Shown: positions 1 to 12,164 of the stretch, piece after piece
Position numbering within the stretch: position 1 is the first letter of the stretch
Layout: every line of letters begins with the position of its first letter
Source: Tetrahymena elliotti 4EA
Lineage: Eukaryota; Ciliophora; Oligohymenophorea; Hymenostomatida; Tetrahymenidae
Reading direction: 5' to 3'
Assembly: GCA_000231825.2 (NCBI GenBank)
Contig: JH720300.1
Location: 230,253-294,252 of the forward strand
Length of the DNA stretch: 64,000 bases
Program-made: the position numbers and the translations under genes
Notes under the pieces: generated by a model
Told to the model about the DNA's origin: nothing
The model's database searches: none
Seen by the model: only the letters and a program-made list of their open reading frames with translations

Positions 1-1420
1 TTAAAGTTATTAATTATCTAAGTTAATTTACTAAATGTTTATTGATAGCCTTGAGAGGTTTTAGCATTTTGCTAAAGAAGAACCAATATTTGAAGCACCT
101 TAAGGGCTAATTTAATTTTCACTATTAATATCAAACATTGATTTTTCAAAAAACAAAAAAAAATAAAGATTGAATTTTAAAATTACAAAAAAATGAATGT
201 AAATTCCTAAAAAAACTGAATGATTAACATTATCAATTTAAAAATTACTTAATTTAAAGTGTTAAATTGGAAAATTTTAAGCAATTTATCAAAGCAGAGC
301 ACAAATCTAAGACTCCTTTATCTCCAATCTGTTTAGAACTTTTAATTGTAATGAGAAAATATATTTTTATTAAGTTTTATGGAAGTAGTTGAGTTATGAG
401 TTTATTTATTTATAGATTATTAAATAAATTAATTAAAAATAGAGCCAAAATTAATTTAAAGTCAAAACTCTAACAAAGAATATATCATTGATATTAGTCA
501 AATTATTTTACTAAAAATTTAGAAGTAAAGTAGAGAGATTAGGACACTTTGCTATACTAGAACACAAGGCTGATGCCCCTTTTGAATTAATCTTGTTCCT
601 GCTATTATCATAAGAATTTAAAAAGTTTTGAATAAAACCAAACTGATTGATTAAAAAATTTAAATTAAACTAATATTTATAATAATTTCTTACCATAAAT
701 GGAGTGATAAATTTTCAAGATTCACACAATCTTCTAAAGCTGTGCCTAATAAAGATAAACCCTTTTCACCAATTTTAATGAAGCTTTTAAATTATTTCAA
801 AAAATTTTAAGACCAAATAATTTAGAGTTTCTTTCTTTTTGATAAATTAAAGAATTAAACAATAAAGAAAATCTAAATCAGAATATTTAAACCTTAAGTT
901 AAGTGCTAGGCTATTAAGATTCATAAAAACTTTCAAAGCAGAGCATAAGTATGGAATACTTTGTTCACTGATTTGAGTGTCATTTTTTTATCAAATAAAT
1001 CACTAGTTGGTTTAATAATAAACAGCAAAACAAGAACAAAATTAAAAAATTTACAACAAAATATTTACAAGATTTCAAAAATTTGATAATTTTCTTTTCT
1101 TTTCCTACTTATTGAAATTTATAAAGTAAATTTTCTTTACCTTAGGTTAATTTTTAAATTATTCACATTAGTACAGTTTGCTAAAGAAGAGAATAAGATC
1201 AAAGCATTTTTATCCCCAATTTCATTGGAACTTTTTATAATTAATTTTGTGTGTGAAAAAGAAGAAAATAATTTTTTTAATTAATCTTGAAAAAAAATTG
1301 AGAAATTATTTTTTTTAATTTAGTGGAATAATTAATAAAATTAAACTGGTAAAAATTAAAAAAATTGTTAATTTATTTACCATAGGTTGATTTCAAGTTC
1401 ACCATAAGATAATTAAGGAG
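1..1420 (-). CDS. Leucine-rich-repeat (RNI-like) protein, partial, 5' part
   Basis: Read on the minus strand, this stretch gives a series of about 27-residue units separated by short introns. Each has the pattern N-x-I-x-x-x-G-x-x-L-x-x-x-L-x-x-C-x-N-L-x-x-L-x-L. Examples are IGDKGVLDLCSALIN near 265-345, KGASALCSSIAKCPNL near 545-595, IGEKGLSLLGTALEDC near 720-775 and GASNIGSSLAKCQNLSRL near 30-105. Several units end in L-x-L followed directly by a GTAAG or GTAAA donor (for example near 693 and 1141), so one repeat corresponds to one exon. This is the ribonuclease-inhibitor-like LRR family that is very abundant in Tetrahymena; such proteins usually act in protein binding. The gene continues beyond base 1. 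Its first exon is not resolved; the most upstream recognisable piece is near 1385-1420. It could be a decayed copy, but every repeat examined is open under the ciliate code. Confidence 0.65.
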
Positions 1421-2023
1421 AACTTACAAACTTATTAAATTAATTTTTCTAATTATAAATTTATAAGAAAATAAAAAATTACATCTTCTATTTTAGTAAA
1501 ATATTTTTTTTATTGTATCATATTTTGCATGTTTCTTTTCTTCTTTTTTTAAATTAAAAATTCTTCAATCTCAAATAACAATTTATCTTTATTTATTCAT
1601 ATAAAAGTGAGTATTTTTAAGGCTCACTAATAATTATAAAGTAAAATCATTAAAATTGGATCATTTTTTTAAAACAGAATCTTTTACTTTGACCAAAACA
1701 AAAATTCAATTTGATTCATCAAATCAAAAAAAATATAAAGAAATATTTTAAAAAATAAATTGAATATTTAAATGATTAATGAAATAATAATTAGATCAAA
1801 ACAAAAAAGTTTTTATTTATTTAGATGATTTTAATTTATGATAAGAGATAGTTGATAAAGAATCTTTCAGACAATTTGAATGATTTACATAAAAATCAAG
1901 AAAAAATTAATTTATAAAATAGGGATAAATTTTTCATTGATTTAAATTAAAATATTTTTAATTTGAGTCTAAATAAATAAGTCAGGCTCAGTTGATAATT
2001 TTTATTTTTGTTGTTGTTATTCT
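1421..2023. other. Intergenic AT-rich spacer
   Basis: About 600 bases between the LRR gene and the 3' end of the karyopherin gene. It is almost pure A/T with homopolymer runs. I see no repeat unit, RNA gene or sustained reading frame. It probably holds the LRR gene's promoter and first exon, which I could not place. Confidence 0.5.
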
Positions 2024-5000
2024 TCATTAGATTGATTATTGTTCATTATTTTTCTTTTTTAATTTAACTATTTTTCTGATAGATTGTAACTCTTCTTATG
2101 ATACATTGTCATTAATTACACGTTAGGTTTGGAGAATTTCTTCCAAATTTTAAATTTAATATTAAGTCAATGAGTTGGTTAAACTGCTGATGTTTTATCC
2201 AAGTTTTTCCTTGAGATCGAGGAACATCTTTTAGAAAACACTAAATTCATCTAACTTTTTCAAAGGTGTGTGCAAAAGTTTTAAGCTTTTTTGGGCACGC
2301 TAAATAATAATAATAATAATAAAAGAATGATAGGAAACATATTTAATTTCTAATAATTTAATTACCTTTAATTTTCTGAGATCATCATAGGAATTTTCAG
2401 AGTGCTTTTCACAAGCCCCTAAAGTTAAGGAATTTCTGATTTCTGGGAGATCTTCAACAAAAGTATTTTGAATGTACTTTTAAACTTTTTTGTATTCACT
2501 AGGGTCTTCATACATTTCCTCAAAATCTCTTTGTCTTGAAGTATGAGCAAGTTACTTCTTTCTGCTTTGAACAACTTCTTAATCTTCAGAAACCTACATA
2601 GCATCATACTTTTTATTCATACAATATATTTGCTTCAAAGCAGAGTTCTCTGGATCATTATAGTAGTTTAAATTATCTTCATCGCTACCATAATTATTTT
2701 ATTTTTTTTCTTCATCATCAAAATTTTCGTCATCAGAAGAATCAGTTTGAGAGTTGATCTCATATTTCTTATTAACTACTTTCACTTCATCAGCAACCAG
2801 TTTTCTTTTCTCCATTTATTAGAATATAAACTCTTAGTCTTTCTTAATAGAGAGAAGCATATCAAGAACTCTAGTGAATAATTCAACAAAATTAGCTTAT
2901 ATAAAAGGAATCTAGTTATAGTTTAGAAGAAGTTTGCTGCATCCAATAATATAAAGTTTTTTATCATAAACTTCTTAAAAGATACCAACTCTATTTATAA
3001 GGATTTCTAGCCTAATTTATTAATTAATTTTTTAATTAATGCATCAAACAAGATTAAAAAATTACATTTTATCCAAAATATTCTAACATCTTTTTTCATT
3101 TTATTGTATATCAAGAAGAGTACTTAAAGTGTGATCAAAGTTAATTTCAAAGCAACTCAATATAACTTCCATCAATCTATTGATTACAAAAAAATAAGTA
3201 AATTTTTATTATTTGTTAGCTTGATAAATTTAAATAAATTTAAAGAGTGTTCAATAATAAAATAAATTAATACCTTGTTTCTAAATATTGCTCATAAAAT
3301 TCTTGCTTAAAAGACCTGCAGCTGCTTTGAATAATAGCTCTATACTCATCTAAGGAAATGAGGCTATTAAAATGATGCATCATAAGATGGATAACTAGAC
3401 ATCCTAAAGACTTGTCAAAGGCACAAGAGAATCTTGAGGTGGTACTGATACCACTAATACCCAATTAAAGGAACTATTTAATAAAAAAAGAAGGATATTT
3501 ATTTATTAAATTATTTAAGAAAAATTTACAAATTTGAAGAGCTCTTAATTTTCAGTAAGATATTATGGTTATTATTGTATAATGTAATTGATGATTTTGT
3601 ACATTTCAAAAATGAAGATATCCTCTTTATCAAATACTTATTTTAATGAGTAAATTGTTTGCAATTAAATTTCTGAATGTATTCCATTTTGCATTTGTAA
3701 GTTGGTGCGGAAAATTCTCAAAATGCTTACAGCCAAATCGTGTTCTTTTGAAGTCTGTAGGCTTTTATAAAAAGGATTTAAAACTTGATCTAAATTAGCA
3801 CGCATTTCAGGAGTAAGCTCCTCCCAAGAAATTATCATTTCTATCATGTAGATAGGGTTTTTTACTCCTTCTAAATGCATCTTTGATTTATTCTTTGACA
3901 AAGTGCAAGATTCAAAAATTTTATTTAAAAGAGTGTTAACAGTCGAGTAAAGGATTTCTTATTGAGTAAAAATTTCTTCTCTGTATTACTAAACGATTGC
4001 ATTTAAGCATTCAAAATACATATCAAATTTTCTTTCTTATATTTATTATAAAATGAATGAGAAAATCTAATTGGCATGAGGTTTTAAGCGATCTTGTGCT
4101 TTCTTATTTTTCACAATATCAAAAATGTTTTTATAAGTTTAGTAAGAAAAACCAGTCAGATCTGGTTACCCATGGCTTTATGTACATTAAAGCAACATTA
4201 AAAAGTAACTCATAAACACCTTTTCATTATTTAATAGAATAACATCTGACATCTCAGTAAAGAATAATATAATTTATGAAATAGCAAAATATGAGATTGT
4301 TCTATTTTCTAATCTACAGATTTTGTCTTCATTATTAATAAAAAAGTTATCAACTATTTCAATCAGATCTTTTCTCTATTTAATAAGTTTTCTAACCGAA
4401 ATCAAAACAACTGTTGACATATCAAGTTAGCTTTCCTCTCTATAATTTACCTTTATCAAGCTATTTTAAGCTGTTCCCAAAACCTTTTTTTTTAATTTTT
4501 AAAATTTGTTTTAATTCAAAATTTTTCATTAAAATTTATCAAAAGCAAAGCAAATGAAGAGTCTTTAAAAGATAGATTTTTACTTTGAACATTGGGTCTG
4601 TAGCAGGAATTTTGTTGATGATAGAGTGAATGTTTTCTAAGAAGAATTACACAAAGAAACTTAAAGCTCCATGGACGTATTTGCTGTATCTAATAATTAA
4701 CTTGGCTGCTGAAGTCTTGTTTCTATCCTTATCTTCCATGTTCAAGAATTCTTAAAGGTATTGAAGAAAAGATGGACCAAATTTTTTAAAGTCTTCGTAG
4801 TCATTAGGTGTAATTTAAAGTAAAGGAGCAATATAGTCACAAATGAAGGAGACTCTTATATCAAAGAAATACTTTTACAATTCTGAGATTTTTAATGAAG
4901 ATTTGACTAAATGCATAATTTAATTTTTAGTTTCTTCAACTTTATACTCATTGTAAAGTGATCCATAATTAATTAAAAATTAGTTGAGACCTTTAAGAGA

Positions 5001-7578
5001 GACAACAGCTTTTGGAATTAATTCCCTAAATTTATTTTTTTTAATTAAGAATTGATTTTAGGATGAATATTTACTTTAACATTAAGCAAAAGGGTGTATT
5101 AATTATATTTTCAGGGAGAGAATAATCATTGCTCCTGTGTTTGAGTAAAATCTTCATGAAACGAGATACAATTTTAAGATAATTGACTAAGTTAGAATTC
5201 AATTAAGAGTCTAGACCATAGGAAGTTGTGAAAGAAATCATGCAATCTTAAATTTGCTCTTCTACTTTTACTTACATGTTTATTAACTTGTATAAAACTT
5301 AGAAATAGTAAGTATTGTTCAAAATTTCAAAAGATAACTATTAAGTCAAAACATTTTTTTTAAATGCAATTAACCCTATAATTTTATTCATTAATTGTCC
5401 CCAGTTCTCTAAATAAGTCAAATTATCTTCTATTTATTAAGTAGGAACTTTGAATCTATCAATAGTTTCGTCTTCCCAGTCATTTAACCCCTTTTTCCAG
5501 CCTTTTCTAACTTCCTTTATCTATTAAAATAAAATCAATTATTTTTTCTGTTTGTTTTAGTATTCTTTTTAGCACCATAAAACCTCATTCCCTTCTCCCT
5601 CGTTTTAGGTAAAAGAGTGAACAAATTAGTTTGAGGTGATTTTAAAAAAATAAGGCTAGCCCTCACTAATTCTTTCCACGCTAAAAATAATGTTTTAAGG
5701 TACTTCTTAAATAATTTTATTTTAGATTTTCATTAAAATTTGATGTTTTTTTGAAGTGGTAAATAAATGCCTGAAAAATTATTGTTGTTGAAGAATTACC
5801 TATTCTTGATACATGATTAATTCTTGATTGCGTGCTTAGTAAAGTTAATCTCCAATTACATATAATGGATTAAAGAAATTGTTCAAAATATATAGTATCT
5901 ACAAATCATTTAATCTAACACTAATAACTGATTCAATGCAAAGTAGACATCCAATAGATCTATCTAATTATTATGACTATAAAATCTATGAAATAAATTC
6001 CAAAACTGCATCTTTAATCTCAGCTTTAAATAAATAAAAATTATATGATTAATTAATTAATATTTATTTTATTATAATAAATAATTGCAAGTTTCTCTAG
6101 AATATTAATTTATTTTCCAAGCTAATTAGTTTGAGAAATCAATCTTTTTAATCAAAAAAGAGAGAAAATTATTCAGAAAATATTTTTTATTTCTAATCAT
6201 GCATGCAATCAATACATTTTCTTAAATATTTCTAAAGGAATATTTGGTCAATTAATTTAATCTTTATTTCTAAAATTTAACTACTATTAATTTTTGCTTC
6301 CCATCTATTAAAAGAACACTTTTCTCATTTGAAAAAAAGCTTTGCAATTTTTTATAAAAAGTTTGTCTAATTTTTCAAAATAAATTAAATGCAAATTAAT
6401 GTTTTAGTTAAATAAGAGAGAATCTACTCTCATTTATTCTTAACATCTCAAAAAATTTTTTTCTCAGCATTTTTAGGAAGGTAATTAATGATATTTTATA
6501 GCTAATTATCAAATGTTGGAATAAAAGGCAGAGAATTAATTTATTTAAATGCAGCTTTCTAAAATGCATATTTCAGAGATATATAGTTTCTATTATTCTA
6601 TTATTTTCTCTTTTGAAGAATCATTAAATATCTATTATTAATAGTTTCCTTATAAACTAAATAAATTTTACTAAAGCTTCTAATTAAGTAAGTATCTAAG
6701 CTAAAAGATAAAATCTAGTTTAAAATGAATATTTCTAAAAATTAACCATTGGCTTAAAAATTTAATTGCAATTTTTATTATACTGTTTTGATGAGTGAAT
6801 AAATTAATCATTTTCTCATTTGATAAGATAAGAGGAACTTTGCAAGCAATTTTCAGAAGAAAAAAGAAATAAAAATTACATTTTTCTTTTTCTAAGATGG
6901 ATATGAGTGCTTTGCTTACATGTCTTTTAATTTATGTGTTATTTTAAGATTGGCAAAGAATAATCATAATGCTTTTTATTAAAATTATTTTATCTTCTTC
7001 ACTAATATTGAGAGATTGATAAGATGTTTTGTTTATTTAGCCTAGCTGAACAGCAGCTGCTGTTTTCACCAAGTCAGAATTGCCTAGTTGTTTTATAATT
7101 TGTTTTAGTTAAATAAATCCTTCTATTTAAGCTAAATTTTTTACCTGTTTTAGCTCTTTGGTTTGATTATCCATTATAATTAAAGCCATTTTCATTTTGG
7201 TTATCATATTAAACTTCATTATTATTTCTATTCATTTAATTCATAGGCTACATTGCTTCATCTGAAGGTTCATTAATAATTTCAACTAGAAATTATATTG
7301 TAATCATGCAATTAGATTTAATCTCTCTGAAAATACGATCTTCTGCATATTTTTACATTGAATCTTATGAATGATTTGATTCAAATGTATACTTAAGTAA
7401 ATAAATCAATAGCTTTTTTGAGAGAGGAAGTTGCTCAAATCTCTTCAACTTGTTACTCTTTTTTTTCTAGGTAGAGCTATTTTGTTATTATTGCCTTTAA
7501 CCTGCTAGTCCAAGACGATCTTTTTTTGGACCTTGAATTTTACCCTAAATTTGTGTATTTTGCTAACTTTCCTCTATT
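2024..7578 (-). CDS. Importin-beta family nuclear transport receptor (importin-7/8 type)
   Basis: This is a multi-exon minus-strand gene for a karyopherin that would carry cargo through nuclear pores with Ran. The N-terminal part (about 7480-6890) reads as an importin N-terminal domain: LLIYLLKYTFESNHSQ, YAEDRI, LVEIINEPSDEAM, then after an intron VKTAAAVQLGQI, EEDKIILIKSIMIILCQ and IKRHVSKALISIL. These match the R/K-x-A-E, A-A-x-x-L-x-N and E-E-D/K-x-x-I-x-x-x-I motifs of the family. HEAT-like helices follow through 5520-3270. The C-terminal part (2830-2366) has the acidic stretch SQTDSSDDENFDDEEKK. The last exon (2024-2299, stop TGA) has LDEFSVFQKMFLDLK and LTQYQIQNLEEIL, which resembles the C-terminal tail of importin 7/8. 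The exon chain between about 6900 and 5530 is only partly resolved, and the start codon is not settled. The family call is strong; the exact orthologue is an inference. Confidence 0.72.
5520..5720. other. Less AT-rich patch inside a karyopherin intron
   Basis: About 160 bases (roughly 5540-5700) stand out as much less AT-rich than the surrounding intron and lie just upstream of the exon that starts near 5530. On the minus strand the patch is open and reads as a protein-like segment (WKELVRASLIFLKSP, then LFTLLPKTREKGMRFYGA). It does not fit the karyopherin reading frame or fold, and the next exon begins after its own TTTTAATAG acceptor. It could be a dispersed repeat, a remnant of another gene, or a structured non-coding element. 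I cannot tell which from one copy. Confidence 0.4.
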
Positions 7579-9111
7579 TTTTAAAATTAAAAATATTGAT
7601 CATCTCAATAGATTAATGAACAAATGAATGATTAATAGTAAATTACAATCAAGGATTTAATAAAACTATTCGTCATTATAATTTTCATACTCATCCTCTT
7701 CTTCAAAGTCTTATTGTCGATTCATATTGTCTTCATCATAATTTTGCATCATTCTCTTTTAATCTTTTCGTTATCCTAAGTACATTTTTAATGCTGCTTT
7801 TACCCCTTTTTTATTAAAATTTCTTTGAAATTGTTAAAAATCCAATCAAAATTCTGCTAATTGTTTATAGAATAAATTGATGCAAATACAAATAAACTAT
7901 TTATTACCCTCTATAGGATTTCTGAAAAAAGATATTCATTTGATATTTTCTTCATAGTGAAAAACCAGTTTGTCTGATGAAGTACAATAAAAATTTGATC
8001 ATTTTATTAGAATTTTAAAACTAATTAAAAAATGTGCTAATCCCTACAATTGACACTCATTCAATTTTCTATTCTAAGTATCAATTAATTAATCATTTTA
8101 TCTCAAATTTAAAACAAATATTCTTATTCCTTCGATATATGCTTATTTATTTCCTTCTAAAAATATTTCTAAATAGTTAATTATAAATTACTATTTTATA
8201 AATTAATGTTACTTGACAAACATCAAACAAATTCTGTCTATTAAATTTTAAAGCTCTGCTTTAAGTACCAAAAAAATTTATAATTAAATTTTCCAACTGA
8301 AAATGGGAAGTAAGATTCATCCTTAAAAGATTGATTCCTTATTAGTAATTAAAATAATTTTTACAACATTAATTTCTATTTTGTTTATAAAAAATATTTT
8401 TATAATTCTAAATAATTTCAGATATAAAATTTAACAATTCTTATTATTTAATACAAAAATATTATTAAACATTTAAATAAATTCAATTATCAAAATCAAT
8501 TACATTTTATTCCAAATAGAGTAAATTCCCATATTATTTTTTAAAATTTATAAAATAATATTATTTTTAAATAATGATTACATATTTAATATTATTTCAA
8601 CCAGTCTAAATATAGGATTTGGTTTGTTTAGCTAAATAAATATGCATTTATTGATTAAAATTCCTTTAATTTTCTTAAAAGAAACAAATCACATATTACC
8701 TTAGTTTGAAATTAATTACTATCTAATATAATAAACAAAACAAAAAAAATAAATTTGATAAATTTGCAAATGAAATATTATTTTAGAAAATTAAAAAATC
8801 ATTAGAATCCCTTTGATTAATAAATTTGAAATTCTAATACTTCATCTTTTTAGAGTTTAATATATTTAATGGTCCAAAATTAAATAACATACACTATTTG
8901 AAATCTAAAAAATGTAATTTTGTTAATCTTTTTAAGTATTGAAGTAACTAAATCAATATGTTAAATACTTAAAATTCTTCAAGCTATTAAAACTAAATAA
9001 AGAAATTTTCTAATAAATATAAAAATCAATTACCTTATCTGATTTTATGGGGTATGAATTTTCGAAATGTAAAAAATTATTTGAGCTTACAAAATTAATT
9101 TAATTAGCCAT
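7579..9111 (-). CDS. Unidentified multi-exon gene upstream of the karyopherin
   Basis: A clean first exon is visible: ATG at 9111 to a GTAATT donor after 9034 (26 codons, starting MANQINFVSSNNF). Below it are long stretches without TGA that look protein-like. One near 8980-8590 contains LIQLLQYLKRLTKL; one near 8170-8060 contains EGNKQAYIEGIRIF; and one near 8008-7908 contains IFIVLHQTNWFFTMKKIS. That last stretch is followed by a 51-base GTAATA...TTAG intron and the exon starting NFDWIFNNFKEILIKK. The reading then shifts by one base near 7822 into an acidic, Gln-rich segment (KDQKRMMQNYDEDN, DFEEEDEYENY) that continues across a good intron into the 5' side of the karyopherin gene. I do not recognise the family. 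It may be a separate gene or the long N-terminal part of the karyopherin model. Confidence 0.4.
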
Positions 9112-9559
9112 ATTGAAATTATATTTACCAATTCAATCTATTTTTTCTAAGCGTTTTTCAAATAATTTTTATTATTTATTTTAAGCAATTTTTATTCAAT
9201 ATAAAATTTTGATCTGACCAAATATATTTTTTTATTTGATTGCAAAAATTAAATGGAAAAAGAAATATTTGTTTTGTTTAAAACGCATTTGTTTCTGTTT
9301 CAGAATTCAAAAATATTTCTAACTTTTGGAAATTTATTAAAAAAATATTTATTATACAAGTAGTTGTAAATGTTTGAAAGAATTGAAATAGAGATTTTAG
9401 AACAATTAAGATTTTTCAAGACATCTTTAAAACATCCTATATATAAGTTAATTAGAGTGAATGAAATATGAACAGAAATGTTGATTAAGTTAATTGATTT
9501 AATTAAATATAATACCCTTAATTAATTTAATTTTCTCATTTTCATAGTAAATAAGTGAA
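9112..9559. other. Divergent intergenic region
   Basis: About 450 bases of AT-rich sequence between the minus-strand first exon at 9111 and the plus-strand start at 9560. It presumably carries both promoters. I see no discrete motif, repeat or RNA gene. Confidence 0.5.
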
Positions 9560-10642
9560 ATGATTCCTCAAGATTAAAATTATTTTGATATGGACCTAAG
9601 AGAGGTGTAAAGACTCAAATTTATTGAAAAGTCTATAAGAACTAAAATTTAGATGCTGTGCGAATACCACTGTGAAGTTAGTAGATAGATAATGCATCTA
9701 GACAAAGATTACTAGATTCAATCGATTGGGAGTATATTAGGGGATATTTAGAGATAAATTGAATAAGAAAATATGATCTATAATAACAACAATCAAACTA
9801 CTATCTATGAGGATAAAGATATGAACTTTAACTATGAATAAGATAAAGAAGATTTTAACTATAAATAAAATAAAGAAAATGATAATATGCTAGAAGAAGA
9901 GGAAGATGAAGATGAAGAAGAGGATTATGATGATGAAGATTTATTTTAAGGATAAACTGAATAAAATTTACCTGGATAAAATAATTTAAGTTTGTTTGAA
10001 AATTAGAGTGTTGATAAAAATTAAAATTAAGCTGATGCCAATAATTTATTTCCAAAACTTATGAGGAAGAGAAAGTTAAATTGTTATAGAAATGAACCAA
10101 AAAAGAAAAGAGTATCAACATTGATATAATCTAAGAAAATGTACCCTTTTAAGAAAATGAAACCATTACCAAGTGATGAACCTGCTATTGTTTGCTAAAA
10201 ATTAGCGATGAAAGACAAATATGATAAATTTTTGAAGAAACTTTAACAAGAAATGCCTTATTATATTAGTGATTACGGTCAAATAAGGTACCCAATCTAT
10301 ATCAAAAAGAAAGTTGCTTTTTTTTGCAGATATATCAGTCGAGCTAAGCTTGTGGAAGATACAAGAATAGGTGCTGAGGCAGTATCTAAGTGGGTTAAAG
10401 TTTACAGTGATTATATGGATGACAAACTTGAGAATGGAGAACCTAATGAAACATTTGAAGAATACTTCAAATAAAAGCAAACAAAAAGTGCCTATATTAT
10501 TAAAAAATAGCAGCTTAACTGCTAACCCAACTTAAATCACGCTATTTTAAAGCAAGTCTAACCAGCTTTATGGCATGAATAGTAAAGTTATCAAAAAGCA
10601 TGCAGCAATTCTAAAAATAAATATAAATTTAAGAAATCTTGA
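9560..10642 (+). CDS. Probable nuclear protein with acidic tract, NLS and HTH-like segment
   Basis: Intronless frame of 361 codons (360 residues) from ATG to TGA under the ciliate code. Residues about 111-131 are a run of Glu/Asp. Around residue 180 the motif PKKKRV is a classical monopartite nuclear localisation signal, within a wider basic region. Residues about 249-283 (KKKVAFFCRYISRAKL ... GAEAVSKWVKVYSDY) fit a helix-turn-helix layout. The closing S-K-W-V-K resembles the recognition-helix end of transposase-type or homeodomain-like HTH domains. I see no catalytic transposase part, signal peptide or membrane segment. A DNA-binding role in the nucleus is inferred from NLS plus HTH only; the family was not recognised. 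The neighbours are a minus-strand gene 450 bases upstream and the CDPK gene 1.5 kb downstream. Confidence 0.75.
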
Positions 10643-12164
10643 AAAGAAAATTTAGACATATTAAAAAAATGGAGGAATAGATTGATTGTATTTGTTACTT
10701 AGATAGATTTACATAATGAGAGTCTATTTATTTATAGATTATAAAAATTAACAAATCAAAATTAAATTTGTTACTATAAATTATTACGTATTAAGAAGAT
10801 AATTTTTATTTGTAGAGATAATTCTTTTGCAATCTGATACTACTTAACTAATCAATCTCCTTTCTTTTACATAAAATTTTTGTAAAGAGTTTTTACATAA
10901 TTCAGAAAATACTTATCAACGCTTTCTCTTTCATGTCAAATAATGCCATGTTTTTTCATCTTAAAACTTTTTGACAACAATTTATTGAACAGTTTTGTTT
11001 GTTAATTCTTTGAATTACAATATGAATTAACAAAAAAAACATTCCTTTAGATATCTACTATAATTTTATCTGCAATCATCTATTAAGCAATTATCTATTA
11101 TCTCTCTAAAAATTTTATTTTTCTTTATTAATCGTTTGTTTTTACATATTATTTACTATTTTTAAAGGAAATAATATCAAATAAATGTTTTTTATTGAAA
11201 AAATTTAGATTAAAATTCTATTTTATTTATGTTTAGAAGCAAAGTTTATAAAAGTATTATTTGAAAAATATTCACATGATCTATTTAATTATGATCATTA
11301 ATTAGATTGATTTCTTTGTTATAAGAGAGATGATCATAATTTTATATTAAATGTTAAAATCATTAAGACTTTGTGGAGGATTTCTGTAATCTATTATTAG
11401 CTTTTTTTTTGCTGTAAAATACTTTGCTAATTAGAAATTATTGAGGTGTTGTTTGGGAATACCTTTTGGCTCTTAGACTTTAATTAATAATTTATCATCA
11501 ATTGATAATAACTAAAGAAAGTCATATTTATAAAATTACACAGATATAATGAAATAGACGACCAATTGATCATTCTTTATTAATCAAATGGTTTTAAATT
11601 TTATTAAAAAAATAGCAAGGGAAAAAAAAGAGACTGAAAGAGAGAGAAATTTTTTTCATATTTTTGAACAAATTGAAAGTTGGAGATTGCAATATTACAG
11701 CAAAAGCCTTTAATATAACAGTTGCTTACATTCAAAGGGAATTAAATAAGTTTATGATGAATTGATGCTTGATGGGTTTATAGTTTGAGTTTTGAAATAT
11801 GATTTATTTTGATTATTTGTGTAATATCTATCTGCAATAATTAATTTGTATCCTTTAAACATTCATCATTGCTTCATTGAGAGATTGAAATATAAAAATT
11901 AATTAAAAAAAACAATAATAATTAAGCAATTAATTTATTAATTATTTTGTGATTTAGTAAAGTATTCTTATTCAATTAAATAACAGCAAGAAATATAACA
12001 AAGAGATTGATTGATTTTTTATTGATTATTCAATAAATCAGATTTGCACTTTCAATATTAAATAAAAACTTGCACCTGTTAGCCATTATTAACGCATTCA
12101 TTTTTTAAAGCGGAATTACTAATACAATATAATAACAAACAAAATTTAATATATTTCAAATAAA
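10643..12164. other. Intergenic AT-rich region with one short weak frame
   Basis: About 1.5 kb between the HTH-like gene and the CDPK. It is almost all A/T. The only frame of note is 11588-11788 (+), 66 codons from ATG to TGA, listed separately. No repeat or RNA gene was seen. The last few hundred bases presumably include the CDPK promoter. Confidence 0.5.
11588..11788 (+). CDS. Short hypothetical frame (66 residues)
   Basis: An ATG-to-TGA frame of 67 codons, beginning with a basic segment (IKKIAREKKETERERN). A second plus-strand frame over the same bases is also open for about 30 codons (contains KVGDCNITAKAFNITVAYI). With only TGA as stop and this composition, chance frames of this length are common. 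No signal peptide, membrane span or motif is recognisable. It may be a small gene, an exon of something unresolved, or nothing. Confidence 0.2.

Noticed and set aside
10202..10480. Minus-strand 92-codon frame
   Set aside because: Antisense to the HTH-like region of the gene at 9560-10642, with no motif of its own.
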